A DNA stretch of 64,000 nt from positions 62,001-126,000 of the forward strand of contig CALSCP010000883.1 of assembly GCA_943704425.1 (NCBI GenBank). Reading direction: 5' to 3'. Positions 50,907-63,449 of this stretch are shown piece by piece. Every line of letters starts with the position of its first letter. Positions within the stretch are counted from its first letter, which is position 1. The translations under genes were made by a program, and so were the position numbers. This DNA is from Ministeria vibrans ATCC 50519 (lineage: Eukaryota > Opisthokonta > Filasterea). Below the pieces are notes generated by a model that saw only the letters and a list, made by a program, of their open reading frames with translations, made no database searches and had not been told where the DNA came from.

Positions 50907-53383
50907 ATGCCGACGCGTTCACGGGTGCTGCGCGTCGCCATCGTCGCGACGTGCATCAAACTGCTGTTACTGCCGACTGATCTGTACCGCAGCACAGACT
51001 TTGAGGTGCACCGCAATTGGCTGGCCATCACGCATTCGTTGCCATTGCGCGAATGGTATGTTGAGGTAGGCGCTGTGTGTGAGCGAATGAGCGAGTTTTT
51101 TTTTTTTTCCATCATAATAATAATAATATTTCCAGGACACTTCACAGTGGACTCTCGACTATCCGCCGCTCTTTGCGTGGTTCGAGTGGCTGCTGAGTCA
51201 GCTTGCCGTCTTGTGCGACCCTCGGATGGTCGAGGTGGATGCGCTGGAGTACGCGTCGACGGCAACAGTGGTGTTCCAGCGCCTGTCCGTTGTGCTGGCG
51301 GATGTGCTTCTCGTTGGCGCTCTTGTGTCGTACTGCCGCTCGTTTGCGCGCAACGAACGACGCCCCATCCGCACCATTGTCACTGCCGCGCTCACCCTCT
51401 GCTCCTTTGGTCTCGTTGTCGTCGATCACATTCACTTCCAAGTCAGTCGACGCACTCTGGAAGGATCACATTACATTACATTAGTCATACTCATTGTTGC
51501 TCTTTGTATAGTACAACGGATTTCTCTTTGGCCTTTTAGTGGCCAGCATTGCCGCCTTCCGCCACCGCCAGTACCTTGCAGGCGCGCTCCTCTTTGCCCT
51601 TCTGCTCAACTTCAAACACATCTTTCTCTATGTTGCTCCCGCTTACTTCATTTTTCTCCTTCGCGCCTACTGTTTTCACGTCGAGTCTGCAACCGCTCAA
51701 GGGTAAACCCCTACAATCATGCCATCGTATCTAATTCGTTTTTTTCTCGAAAAAAAAATAGGAGAAATGCTCTGAGTTCTTTTTCGCTTTCGCGCTTTCT
51801 CTCACTCGCGGGAATTGTCGCTAGTGTGTTTCTGGTCACGTGGATTCCCTTTATCTATCTTGGACAAATTCCTCAAGTGAGTCACAACGAGAAGATTTGA
51901 TAAGTGTAGCCCTAATCCTAATAATGACAAGTGCATCCCGAATGACAAAATGTAACCCTAACTCCAATGGCACACTCTCTCTTCCTTCCTTTGCGAATTA
52001 GGTCTTGTCCCGTCTCTTCCCATTCAAGCGTGGTCTTGTTCATTCCTATTGGGCTCCCAACTTTTGGGCTTTGTACAATGTCGCTGACAAATTGCTCGCA
52101 AAAGGTAAACAAAAGTAAAAAAAAGTGAACAATTGTCTCATTCCATTAAAAATACACTTACAATATTTTCTCTTGTATAGCTTTTTCAGTGTCTATTGGA
52201 ACGGGAGTCCTTACGGGTGGACTAGTGGGTGACGTTGCAGTGTCACATGCTGTACTCCCCACAGTCAAACCCATTGCGACCTTTGTCTTGTCCTTTGTCA
52301 CTATGATTGTAAGTATTTTTAAGTGTGTGTGTGTGTGTTTGTGTATATACATTGAGTCATTGAGGCACACTTCCTTTCTTTCTTTTAATGATCGAAAATT
52401 GAATGCAACTATTGCGCACTCACAAACTCCAAACTCTACTCACAATCACCTCTCTCTTCTTCAAACTTATACTTAGGTTCCATTAATCCGCCTGTGGAAA
52501 CGACCCAATGTTGCACACTTTGAACGGACAGTGGTTCTCTGTGCATTCAGTGCGTTTCTCTTTGGATGGCATGTTCATGAAAAGGCTGTTCTCCTCATGC
52601 TTATTCCATTAGGGTAATAACAATCACAAGAAATCACTCGATTCATTTTAAACTTTTGTTTGTGTCTTGGGGTTTAGTCTTCTATCCACTGAATCTGCCA
52701 GTATGGCTCGCGTGTTTACAATTCTGTCCATTTCCGGTTCTTACAGCCTTTTTCCTCTTCTCTTCAGACCACAAGGTAGCATGATACACGCACCACAAAG
52801 ATAGCACAAAGACACGAACAGCACACATTTTCACATTTTCACATTTTCACCCACTCACAAACATACATAATTATCATATTTTGTCTCACTCACGCGCATT
52901 TTAGAAACACTCACCAAAGTGACCCTTCTGGGAATGTACACTCTGATGCAATGGTTCTTCCTGCATTTTCTCTTTCACGATGCATCTTCTTCTTTTGGCA
53001 TTGCCCACCAATCTGCGTCACTCAAAGCCAAAGCGAACAGCCCAAATAGCGCCTTCTCCGCTTCTGACCGGGACCCTTCTTCTGCCTTCTCTTCATCGTC
53101 TTCAAATGTCATTGCATCTACTCTCATGTATGGTCCTCCGTCACCACTTACTGCCACGTCTTTTCCCCGTCAACTTGGTGGTCTCCCAATCGCACACGAC
53201 CCACTGTGTCTTTCGCTCCTGGAACGTTTGTACCTCATTGGATTTCTCCCCCTCTTTGTCTCGACTGATTTGATCGCGCCACTTCTCTTGCCCCATTTGC
53301 CCTTTTTGCCTCTCATGTGCACTTCCGTCTATTGTGCATTGGGTGTTATGTGGTCGTGGTGGTGTCTCCTTGTTGTAAGATAA
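50907..53383 (+). CDS. ALG8: ALG8 dolichyl-P-Glc:Glc1Man9GlcNAc2-PP-dolichol glucosyltransferase
   Basis: Nine exons (50907-51065, 51136-51441, 51512-51702, 51762-51876, 52002-52104, 52181-52308, 52477-52613, 52678-52775, 52905-53383) join in phase to 571 residues. The protein is a polytopic ER enzyme of the GT57 (ALG6/ALG8) family that adds the second glucose to the lipid-linked oligosaccharide. Visible signatures: [44 protein letters not shown] across a splice junction, [46 protein letters not shown] and SYSLFPLLF. The DHIHFQ and [10 protein letters not shown] words favour ALG8 over ALG6. It is longer than the usual ~525 residues because of a Ser-rich insertion (about 52980-53180) in the last lumenal or cytosolic loop. 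Confidence 0.93.
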
Positions 53384-53526
53384 AAGCAATAATATTATTA
53401 AATTTTTAAATATGCCCAATACTTACAAAAAATATTAGTCGACCTTTTGATTATAATAATAATAATAATAAAAATAATAATAATAATTAATTTATTATTA
53501 TAATAAATTTATTATTATAATTATTT

Positions 53527-54497
53527 TTATATTATTTTGTGTGTCTCAAGTCGCATTCGCGCAATCTCCGCTCGCAATCGCTCTATTTCTCGATCGCGTG
53601 TCTGCTTCATCAACTCATGCGCTCGTCGTGTCTGACCAATGCCCAGCTCCAGAATTTTCTGCTCTGCTCGGCGTTCTTCAGCTATGAATGCACCATATCA
53701 GTAACAGAAAAAAAAAAAAAAAAAAAAAAAAATGGGAGGGACCAGTGACCCTGACATGTCGCACGAGTATGCCTGATACTGCCGCATTTTTTCTCGTGTG
53801 GCGTACTTGCGTGACGCAACTTTGCAATGTTTGAGCAAATCTCTGAATTTTGCTCCGTATGACTGCGCACTGTTGCCTGCAACACTTCCAATCGCCCTTG
53901 GAGTGCATTGCGAGCAGACTCGCTGTCGCGAATCTGACGATTCTTGTCTGCTATCTCCTTTCGCAAGACGGCCGTCTCAAGCTACGCCAAAATCGTCCGT
54001 TCTCTTTCTCTTTCTCTCTCTCTCTCTCTCTCCTTTCCACACTACCGTTCGCGCTCGCAACTTTTCCGTTGTCTTCGAGTACAACTCTTCTACCCGCTCC
54101 AAGTCGAGCCGCAGCGACATCAGCGTTGCCTCCATTTTGCGAGTTTCTTCTTCATGCTGCAAACCCCAAACCTCAAATTTTGTGTCGCAATCTCTCCCTC
54201 TCTCTCTCTTTTGCTCCCCACCGTCTGGCCACAGGTTGCCATCCGAGTATTTGTCTCCTTCACTTGAATCTCCATTGATTGCATCTCCTTGAGCTGCACC
54301 GCATAATATCAAACCGGAGCGCGTTTCAAACACGTCCACGACAATTCAAAACATACCATTGCCTCTTCACGCGCTTGACTTTCAGCGAACGCTTCATTCA
54401 ACGACTCCTTTGTCTCCTCTAGAATCGTTCGCTTTGACTTGAGTTCTTGGATCACCGTCAGCATTCGATCGGCGATTCGATTCGCATCGACCGGCAT
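53527..54497 (-). CDS. Small coiled-coil protein
   Basis: Exons 54497-54357, 54293-54222, 54156-54046, 53981-53807 and 53681-53527 join in phase to 217 residues. Nearly the whole chain is predicted coiled coil from heptad-like Leu/Ile spacing and charge (VIQELKSKRTILEETKESL; RLDLERVEELYSKTTEKLRA; RNALQGRLEVLQATV; EIERLRAEIARMRL). No catalytic domain, signal or membrane segment is present. Introns hold a GA/CT run (54010-54032) and a poly-A tract (53707-53732). I picked the donor at 53806 because reading on gives Cys/His-rich sequence that breaks the heptads. Size and form resemble ciliary or centriolar coiled-coil proteins, but no family is recognised. Confidence 0.7.
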
Positions 54498-54682
54498 CGA
54501 AAAAGAAAAGAAATAGTGTTGGCAATGAATAATGGTTAATGAATGATTAATGAGTTATTCGAAGAAAAAAAATCGCTTCGTAAAATTATTATAATAATGC
54601 GTCTTTTTTTTTGTAAATTGAACAAAATTCGACAAATATCTTCAAAGAGAGAATAGATCATCTTATAAAAATATATTTTTGT

Positions 54683-57600
54683 CTACATCTTCTTGATCGC
54701 ATCGATGATCCACGAATCATCTCGCTTGCGCAGCGTGGGTGCCGGCGGCATCTCCTTCTGCCGCTCATGCAACGCCACGCGCGCCATCATCTGCGTCAAC
54801 GACTCGCCCTCACGCGCACTCGCTGCTTCCTCCTCGCTGCTATGCGGTGGCCACACGCGATTCACCACGCGAGGACTCTCTCCAAGGAGCACATACAGTG
54901 CCTCTTGAAGATCCTCCGCCAATGCAAACAGTCCAAACACTAGTACAAGAATATACAAAAATGATCAACCAACCCCCACTCATTTGAAGAACACATCACT
55001 TACTGCAAAGAGACTCACAGAGCTCACGAACACTCTCACGACTCGAATCAGCATGTACGAGAATGTCCGAAATGGCGTGCATCAGGGCCTCCTCCTCAAA
55101 CAGCCCACCGCGACGCAGCGACCGCTTCTTCATAAGCAGCTTCTTCCGGTTTCGCGACGACTTGGACGAGAGCACACTCGAGAGTGAGGTGGATCGTCGA
55201 CTCGCCGTCGACCCCAACACACTGCTTCCCGTCTCACTAAACAAATCAGCATCATCACCCGCTCCCTCTTCTGCTCCACCCGCCTCGCCCACTCCTCCCC
55301 CTCCTCCCAGCGCTTCACGTCGCTTCTCCTCACGCACTTCGAATAGCCGGGTGACATGCTGACGCAACTGCGTCGTGTTCTCACGTAGCACTTCCAAACG
55401 GTGTTCGGCCTCCGCTTGTGCCAGCGGACGTCCGTCCGTCTCCATCACATCCCACCGTCGTGCGGTACCAGCGACACGTGTCGCCTCACGCCACATGTTG
55501 CACTTGAACAGCGACAACAGTGCCTGCTCAACGTCGTCCGCGTGCTCACGGTACACCACTGCCGCCTCTGCAAAGCGTCCCGCCTCAAACAACTCACGTG
55601 CCACTGCGGGTCCCAACTGCTCGCGCACCGCTGCCGTAGTCAACCCCGAGTCCTTGTGCGTCGCCAGCGCAAACAGACGCTGCCACTGAAGCGCCGCCTG
55701 ATAGGACGCAATCGCCTCGGAAATCGCACCACACCGCTCGTACAGTAGCGCTGCGTCGGCCTGGTCACCGCGCTCCTCGGTTGCCTGTGCATACGCAAGC
55801 AACACAGCATGATGCAATGTGGGATGTGCGGTCGCCGAGACAAGACGCAACGCCTGACGATGCAGCGAGTGCTGTCGCGCAAACCCAAGGAGTTTTTTTG
55901 TCTGCACTCCTTCGTCGTCGTCGCTGCTGCCCTTGGCCAGCTCGACAAGATGCACCAGCGCCCGTTCGTGTCGTCCCAAATGACAGTCAATCGCAAAGCG
56001 TCGCTCCATCTCGGGCAGCGCCTGAAGTTCCTGTAAGAAAGGAATGTACTCGCGCGGGTCCTTTTTACTGCGCTCCGCCACCATCAGCACCAGCTCAAAG
56101 TCATACAGACCCAGCGCATAGTCAAACAACTTGTCGACGGGCACCAGAAAGCACGCGTGGCCCAGCATCGAGTCGGCGCCCGTCAAGTCACCACCGAGAC
56201 GATGGTCGCGAATCATGTTGAGCACCGTCTCCAGCTCGGGGGTGCTCTTTCGTGCCAACGACGTGATCACCACCAGACGCAGTCGCTCGCGATCAGCCTC
56301 GCTGCACGCTCCACATGCCACACGCACCGCATCACACACACGATCCGTCTTACCCTCAGCCGCGGCAGGAGCAGCAGAGACACCACCGGTCACTGACTCA
56401 AGAGCGTAGCCGGGATACGTCGTGACCGTGACATCTTCGTCACGTAGTGCAGCCAAGAGTAGCAACAAGTGATGGTGCTGTTCAATTTCAACATTCTCCT
56501 GTGCGCGCAAAAACTGCTCGAGCACATTGCCAACGTGTGCAAAGAAGCGCGCGGGGCTGCGATCAATGCACAGGTTCATGTCGATGCGATGGAGTCGCAT
56601 GTCCTCGAGCGCACCAATGTAGTCACCCGCGTCAAGCAAATCACAGATGCGCTCGAGCACGAGCACACGCGGATGGACCACTTCGAGGTTGCCGCGTGGC
56701 ATCTGCAGGACCACTCGTGTGTCGGCTGTCACCGACACGACAATGCGCGAGCCACGCTCGATGTTACGCTCAAAGGGAGGTGCACTCGACGTGGTGGTGC
56801 GGTGCGACCAAGGAAGTGCGTGCAGGACGTGTGCCGACGTGGTGTACAGCAAGTGTGACGAGTGCGCCGACATGGAGGTACACGCTCGACTGATCTCGCG
56901 CTCATCGTAGCACAAGTGCCCATGGGCGCTTAGTGTCACCACAGCAAGGGGCAGCTCGGGCGGTGTGGGAGCCACAGCAAGGTAGAGGGGCGGATAGGCA
57001 AGCTCAAACAACGTTGTGATAGTACCCTGGCGCAAATCCACACTGACTACACTGCTGCTCGTGGCCAGACCCACGACAAGGGTGTGGGCACCGTGAGAGC
57101 ACGCGGAAATGGCTCGCTGAGGCAGCGCCACTGTTGTTGGTGGCTCCTTCGCAGCGGACGAGATGGGCACAACGCAAATGCGGTCGTGCGTGGTGTCGTC
57201 GTCGTCTCTGCAAATGTACGCAAGCGCTCCAGCGCTGGTCCAGCAAAGGAGACGTGCCGACGCATCGAGGCCGCTTGCAAGTGTGTGGACGTTGCCGTCG
57301 GGTGAAAAGTGCACCAGCTCGCCCGAGACAAGCAGAGCGGCAACGCCTGTGTCAGCGAGTGCACAAGGCACACTTGAGGAATCGGCAAAGGCAACGCAAC
57401 GACAGGGCGATGCAAAAGGGAGTTCTTCGGCACACAGAGGTGGAGGAATGCACGCTTGACGGAAATGGGACAGTTTCACTGTGGCGCCGTCAATGACAGC
57501 GACCGTCGAGGCACTCGCTTCCTTGGCCCAACCATGACTCGCGTCCACAGCCCATGCATAGTGAAAGGTGTGCATTACTTCATGGCCATCGCCACGTGCC

Positions 57601-58777
57601 GACGGGTCTGCGCCCACCGTGTACAGCACACCAGCGTTCTCGTCGTCCCAGTGCCACCACAACGGATGCTGCGCTACACTACCAAGACCCAATGACAACT
57701 GCTGCCTCAAGTGCCACTGGTAATTGCTGGCGCTCCAGAGCTGCACTACGTCGTTGCCCAGAGCAACGGCAAGCACGGACGAGTCGCAATTCCACGCGAG
57801 TTCTGTCACACGCTGTGCCTCGTCGACCGGCTGCCGCAGCGTGAACTCGCCGTGACGCAGTCCGTTGCGTTCGTAAAACACAATATCGTGTCGATGAGGA
57901 CGACGCTGTGACGATGCAATGAGACCGCCGTCGGGACGCCATGCGAGGGCACCCTCGACACCCGCCACATGCTCCATCGTAGAGTGCAGTGTACCGTCGC
58001 GGGTCCACACGCGCAACTGACGACCTTGGTCGGTCGACACCAGTTGACTCGTGACAAAGTAGGCACCGTCACCACGCCAGGCCACACGCGAACGACCATC
58101 GTCAAGTTCGCTGGTATTCGCTTCGCCTGGTCGTGTGGCAGGCGCGTGGGCAGCCGCCTTGCCCGCCGAGCCATGAAACTGCGTCTGCTTGCTTCCCCAG
58201 CCCACGGTGACGGGTGCCGCGGCGCCAAAGCCTTCCTGCGCCAGCGACTGCTCCACCAACAGATCGTACTCTTTGGTCATGACCATGAGCGTGTTGGCGC
58301 CCGTCAGCAGCACAAACAGCTCCTGATCGGCGCTCCAACTCATCGCGACAATGCCAGTCTCCACAGCCCCAACCGACTCTGTCAGCGCTGCGCTGTACTC
58401 GATGAGTTCGCCGTTGTCCAGCGCCACGCACAGCGTGTCCGTCTCGGCAAGGAACTGTACGCCAACGACCGACACGACACGTCCATCGGAACGTGTCGTG
58501 TCAAAGACTGAAGTCTGAAAGTTACCAAAAAAAAAAAAAAAAAAAAAAAAATCAAAGCATGAGAAATCAAATTGGACTGAGTATCAGCTCACTGTACCTC
58601 TGTTGCGGTCGACTGATCGCCAACAACAACAGCTGACTCTGTGGTGCACACATAGAAGGCGGGTGGGACGTCTGCGTCGCTGGTGTACGGCGAGCGAGGC
58701 ACAACAACAACGTTGTCGGCGCCTGGAGGGACATCGAATGCCCGCGACCGCGCCAGAGATAGTCTCAGGTTGCGCAT
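54683..58777 (-). CDS. ELP1: Elongator complex protein 1 (ELP1/IKI3)
   Basis: Exons 58777-58598, 58514-55004 and 54939-54683 join in phase to 1,315 residues, close to the usual ~1,330. The protein opens MRNLRLSLARSRAF, as expected for the family. The N-terminal WD40 propellers show VSVVGVQFL, MSWSADQELFVLLTGANTLMVMTK, VGWGSKQTQFHGS, WRGDGAYFV and DIVFYERNGLRHGEFTL. The second half is the TPR-like superhelix with LYDFELVLMVAERSKKDPREYIPFL and the AEAAVVYREHADDVEQALLSLF region. A Lys/Arg-rich segment (SSKSSRNRKKLLMKKRSLRRGG), the tRNA-binding basic patch, lies near 55190-55125. ELP1 scaffolds Elongator for wobble-uridine modification of tRNA. The first intron contains a poly-T/A tract (58527-58550). 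The start codon is 100 bp from that of the divergent MUL1-like gene. Confidence 0.96.
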
Positions 58778-58877
58778 GTAGTAGTACGAGCGTGTCGAAC
58801 GAAGAGAAAAAATGATCAAAATTCAATTATTTACAGTTCCAACTAATCTTATCTACTTTCTTTCGTGTACAATTCGC

Positions 58878-59819
58878 ATGCTCGGTTCAATCCTGGTGGT
58901 GTCCGGCAGCTGCGCCGCATTCTGCTGGCTTGTGAAGCAGTCTCAATTTCAACGGCTGCAGCAAATGCGATCGGCTGAAGTGTTGCGTGCACCGACTTCT
59001 TCCGACTCTGACTATGCGGTCATTTCGGGCTGTGTCGTCCCGCTAGAGACACCCGACACTTTGAATGGCCATGAGGTGGTCACGGCTCGACACAAGGTGT
59101 TCGAACACGCCTCGGTGTATTCGCAGTCGCGCCGGCGCTGGGAGGACCAGCGCAACGAGATTTCGCGCAACGACGCTCGCATTCCGTACGCCGTCCAAGA
59201 ACGCGACTCGGGGCATCAATACCGCGTCACCGAGGCGAGTCGAGCTGAAGAACCCTCTCTTGATGTGATCCACGCCGAAATTGAGCCCTCGTCGGCGCTG
59301 GCGCACGTTGCAGGCGCCGTGACGGGCCACCAGACCAAATTCCTCGAGCGCGTCACGGAAATCCTTCCTGTCGGGTGCATGCTCACGGTAGCGGGTGCAA
59401 TACGCGATGGCAACACCATAGGACCGTCGGCCGTGGGCCCTTACATCATTTCACGCGAAACATGGCCGGCTCTGCTGGCGGCACAGCACGGCACAGTCGA
59501 GGGTTGGTCGACCGCCGTCTCCCTCTTCACGCTCACCACTCTTCTTCTCGCCGCACTCTACATCTACCGCAAACGACGCCCCTCGCCCCCAAGCAGACCC
59601 CCTCACAGATCTCCCTCATCATTCCCACCCGACATTCCCATCACGGCCAACGATGACGCCTCGCACACCTGCTCCGTCTGCATGGAACATCGCATTGCCG
59701 TCCTCTTCAGTCCCTGTGGCCATGTCTGCTGCTGCGCCTCGTGTGCCCACCGTTGTTCCCTTTGTCCCATCTGTCGTGCGCCCGTTGAGTCTCTTCAACG
59801 AGCCTTTCTTGCCTCATAA
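58878..59819 (+). CDS. MUL1-like mitochondrial-type RING E3 ligase
   Basis: One exon; I prefer the ATG at 58878 (313 residues), which starts directly at the first membrane helix (MLGSILVVSGSCAAFCWLV), over an in-frame ATG at 58812. The middle (58990-59490) matches the GIDE/BAM domain of MUL1: ISGCVVPLETP near its start, VFEHASVYSQSRRRWEDQR, FLERVTEILPVGCMLTVAGAI and GPYIISRETWPALL. A second helix (AVSLFTLTTLLLAALYIY) follows, then a Ser/Pro linker and a C-terminal C3HC4 RING (CSVCMEHRIAVLFSPCGH, CPICRAPV) with all eight ligands. MUL1/MAPL sits in the outer mitochondrial membrane and acts as a ubiquitin/SUMO ligase in mitochondrial dynamics. Mitochondrial location here is by homology only. Confidence 0.88.
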   Translation: MLGSILVVSGSCAAFCWLVKQSQFQRLQQMRSAEVLRAPTSSDSDYAVISGCVVPLETPDTLNGHEVVTARHKVFEHASVYSQSRRRWEDQRNEISRNDARIPYAVQERDSGHQYRVTEASRAEEPSLDVIHAEIEPSSALAHVAGAVTGHQTKFLERVTEILPVGCMLTVAGAIRDGNTIGPSAVGPYIISRETWPALLAAQHGTVEGWSTAVSLFTLTTLLLAALYIYRKRRPSPPSRPPHRSPSSFPPDIPITANDDASHTCSVCMEHRIAVLFSPCGHVCCCASCAHRCSLCPICRAPVESLQRAFLAS

Positions 59820-59856
59820 TGTAACTTTTGTGTGTGTTTATAATAGCAATAAGTTC

Positions 59857-61388
<1,532 letters not shown>

Positions 61389-61731
61389 TCTGTCGAGTGT
61401 GGCCTAGATTAATAATTTAATATGAAGTTTGGTCTGTTTGGAGTGTAGTTTGATTGGAGTTTGATTACAAGTGATAAATGAGTCAGATCACTGAGATCGG
61501 GCTTAAAAGTGTTACGACTTTAGACTCACTCAAGTCTTCATATGACTTAGGACTTACTCACCGACTTAGGAGTGATGGGTCAATAAGGTCATGTGTTATG
61601 AGTGACTTACGACCCTATGTCTACGTAATTTAAAATTTTAAATTTGATCTTTCACACTTTTCACCCACTACGATAAACACTCGACTCAAGAAAACTCATC
61701 CCCGATCGAATTTGATTCAGAGCGTCCTGAG
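61389..61731. promoter_or_regulatory. Divergent promoter spacer
   Basis: This 343-bp spacer separates the tetraspanin (minus) and dynein heavy chain (plus) starts. A TGAGTCA heptamer lies at 61479-61485, and related ACTCA/TGAGT/GACTTA words are dense between 61530 and 61615. Function of these words is not shown. Confidence 0.4.
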
Positions 61732-63057
61732 ATGTCCCAACAAGAAGGTCAGACAAAATTGCTGTCATTGGTCGTAACCAATGGCAACGCGCAGATCCTG
61801 CCAGATACACGCTCTCGCTCCCCGACTTCCCTTGCACCACACACTAATAGAGCAAATTTTCTTCGTAGGCACATCTGAGCCGCCTGGAAAAGCCACACAA
61901 GGTAACTTTTTTAAAAAATATAATTATATAATATAACATAGTTCCAACGTAAACGGAGCACAACGTGTTCTTCCCTGCCCCATTTTGCACGCTCTTTTGC
62001 CTCAACCTGTCCCTTATACCGTTCCCATCCTACGCACCTGTCTCGATTCTTAATTTTTTGTCAATCAATGTCACCCACTTTTAACTGCCTCGAACAACTC
62101 TCTCTCAGGCGTCGACAATGCTGGCCCCACAGCTGTGTTAGGCGCCAACAAGACGTCCGCTCGACTCTCGGGACATGTGTCCCGCATCAACCGCAACAGT
62201 TCTCTGGCTTCGCGACGCAGCCATCACCAGCAGACTTTGGTTGGCATGGAGGCCATCAAAGAAATTCAAAAGGAAGCCGCTGCAGCGCGCGAGGCCAAAC
62301 GAGCCCAGCTCGACACCCGCCATCGGTGGCTCATCGAACAAGTAAGTGACACTTTGACTCGTCAAAGTGGCACCCATTAACCCCTTCAATGATCATTAGG
62401 TCGCCAAAAATCTCCACCTTGAGCAAAGCACTGCCGAAGACATGATCCTCGACTCGGAACTGGGTTGTTTTGACCAGTTTTTCAAGATCAATGGCACTCG
62501 CAAGCTCCTTTTCTACTACCAAGAAGCACTGGTATAAAAATAATCCCCTTGCCAATGCCATTAGTATTCTTGAATATTATTATTATTATTTCTTTAATAA
62601 TGTTTTCTTTGTGCAGGAGCCAGCTCATGCACCAAGCACACCCGGCACGAACACCGCTCACCCTCCTGCTGTCCCAACAATAACCACTTCAACTGCACCT
62701 CCGCCTCCGCGTCGTCTCTTCCTCACCTCCGGCGCAGACCAGCCCCTCACAGGCCAATGTGTCTACTTTGTGCGTGTCTCTGTCTCAAAAGAAATCAGTC
62801 CTGAAAACATGGCTCAAGAGGTCAGTCGCACACCATCGTTTCCAACCACTTACTGACCTTGCTGCAACAAACACTGTACACACAGATCAACTTTGGCTTG
62901 ATAGATGCAGAGAAGGACAGCATTCTGAGTGCGCTCGAGACCTTACTGACACACGTACTCGTCCCGTCTCTCAAGTCCTCTGTTGATTATGGCCAGCTTA
63001 CAGACGACCGTCTTGCGCTCAACGCATTTCTCGAGTCCCTTGACAAGTTTGTCGAAG
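61732..63057 (+). CDS. Axonemal outer-arm dynein heavy chain, N-terminus (3' partial)
   Basis: Exons 61732-61747, 61869-61901, 62109-62341, 62400-62531, 62617-62820 and 62886-63057 join in phase to 263 residues; the gene runs on into the N block. The first coding exon is 16 nt (MSQQE plus one base). The visible part matches the start of DNAH5/8-type (Chlamydomonas gamma-like) heavy chains. It has RHRWLIEQVAKNLHLEQSTAEDMI, then FDQFFKINGTRKLLFYYQE, a Pro/Thr linker, CVYFVRVSVSKEISPENM, NFGLIDAEKDSILSALETLL and a closing FLESLDKFVEG. These regions lie upstream of and at the start of the DHC_N1 tail domain that binds intermediate chains and partner heavy chains. The motor AAA ring lies outside the window. 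Identification as an axonemal dynein is good; the exact arm is less sure. Confidence 0.78.
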
Positions 63058-63111
63058 GTAAATAGAGCACACAAGCAACACACAACAGACTCACAATTGC
63101 TAATTTTTACT

Positions 63112-63278
63112 CACACACACACTCTCTCTCTCTCTCTTTCACTTTGTGTCTTTCTCTCTGCCTTCTCTCTCTCTCTCTATCACTTTGTGTCTTTCTCTCT
63201 GTCTTCTCTCTCTCTATATATCACTTTGTGTCTTTCTCCCTCCCTCCCTCTCTCTCTCTCTCTCTCTCTATCACTTTG

Positions 63279-63325
<47 letters not shown>

Positions 63326-63384
63326 CTTTGTGTCTTTCTCTCTGTCTTCTCTCTCTCTATATATCACTTTGTGTCTTTCTCCCT

Positions 63385-63426
<42 letters not shown>

Positions 63427-63449
63427 CTTTGTGTCTTTCTCTCTCTCTC
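63112..63449 (+). repeat. CT-rich minisatellite with ATCACTTTGTG units
   Basis: An intron-located tandem array of ~50-80-bp units. Each has TATCACTTTGTGTCTTTCTC followed by CT or CCCT runs; at least six copies occur before the N block. The same word appears in other introns of the window. Confidence 0.9.

Noticed and set aside
58812-58877. Upstream in-frame ATG for the MUL1-like protein
   Set aside because: It would add a 22-residue extension ahead of the membrane helix and leave only 34 bp to the ELP1 start; the second ATG fits the family better.
63112-63449. CRISPR-like spacing in the CT-rich array
   Set aside because: Units are low-complexity with no unique spacers and lie in a eukaryotic intron.
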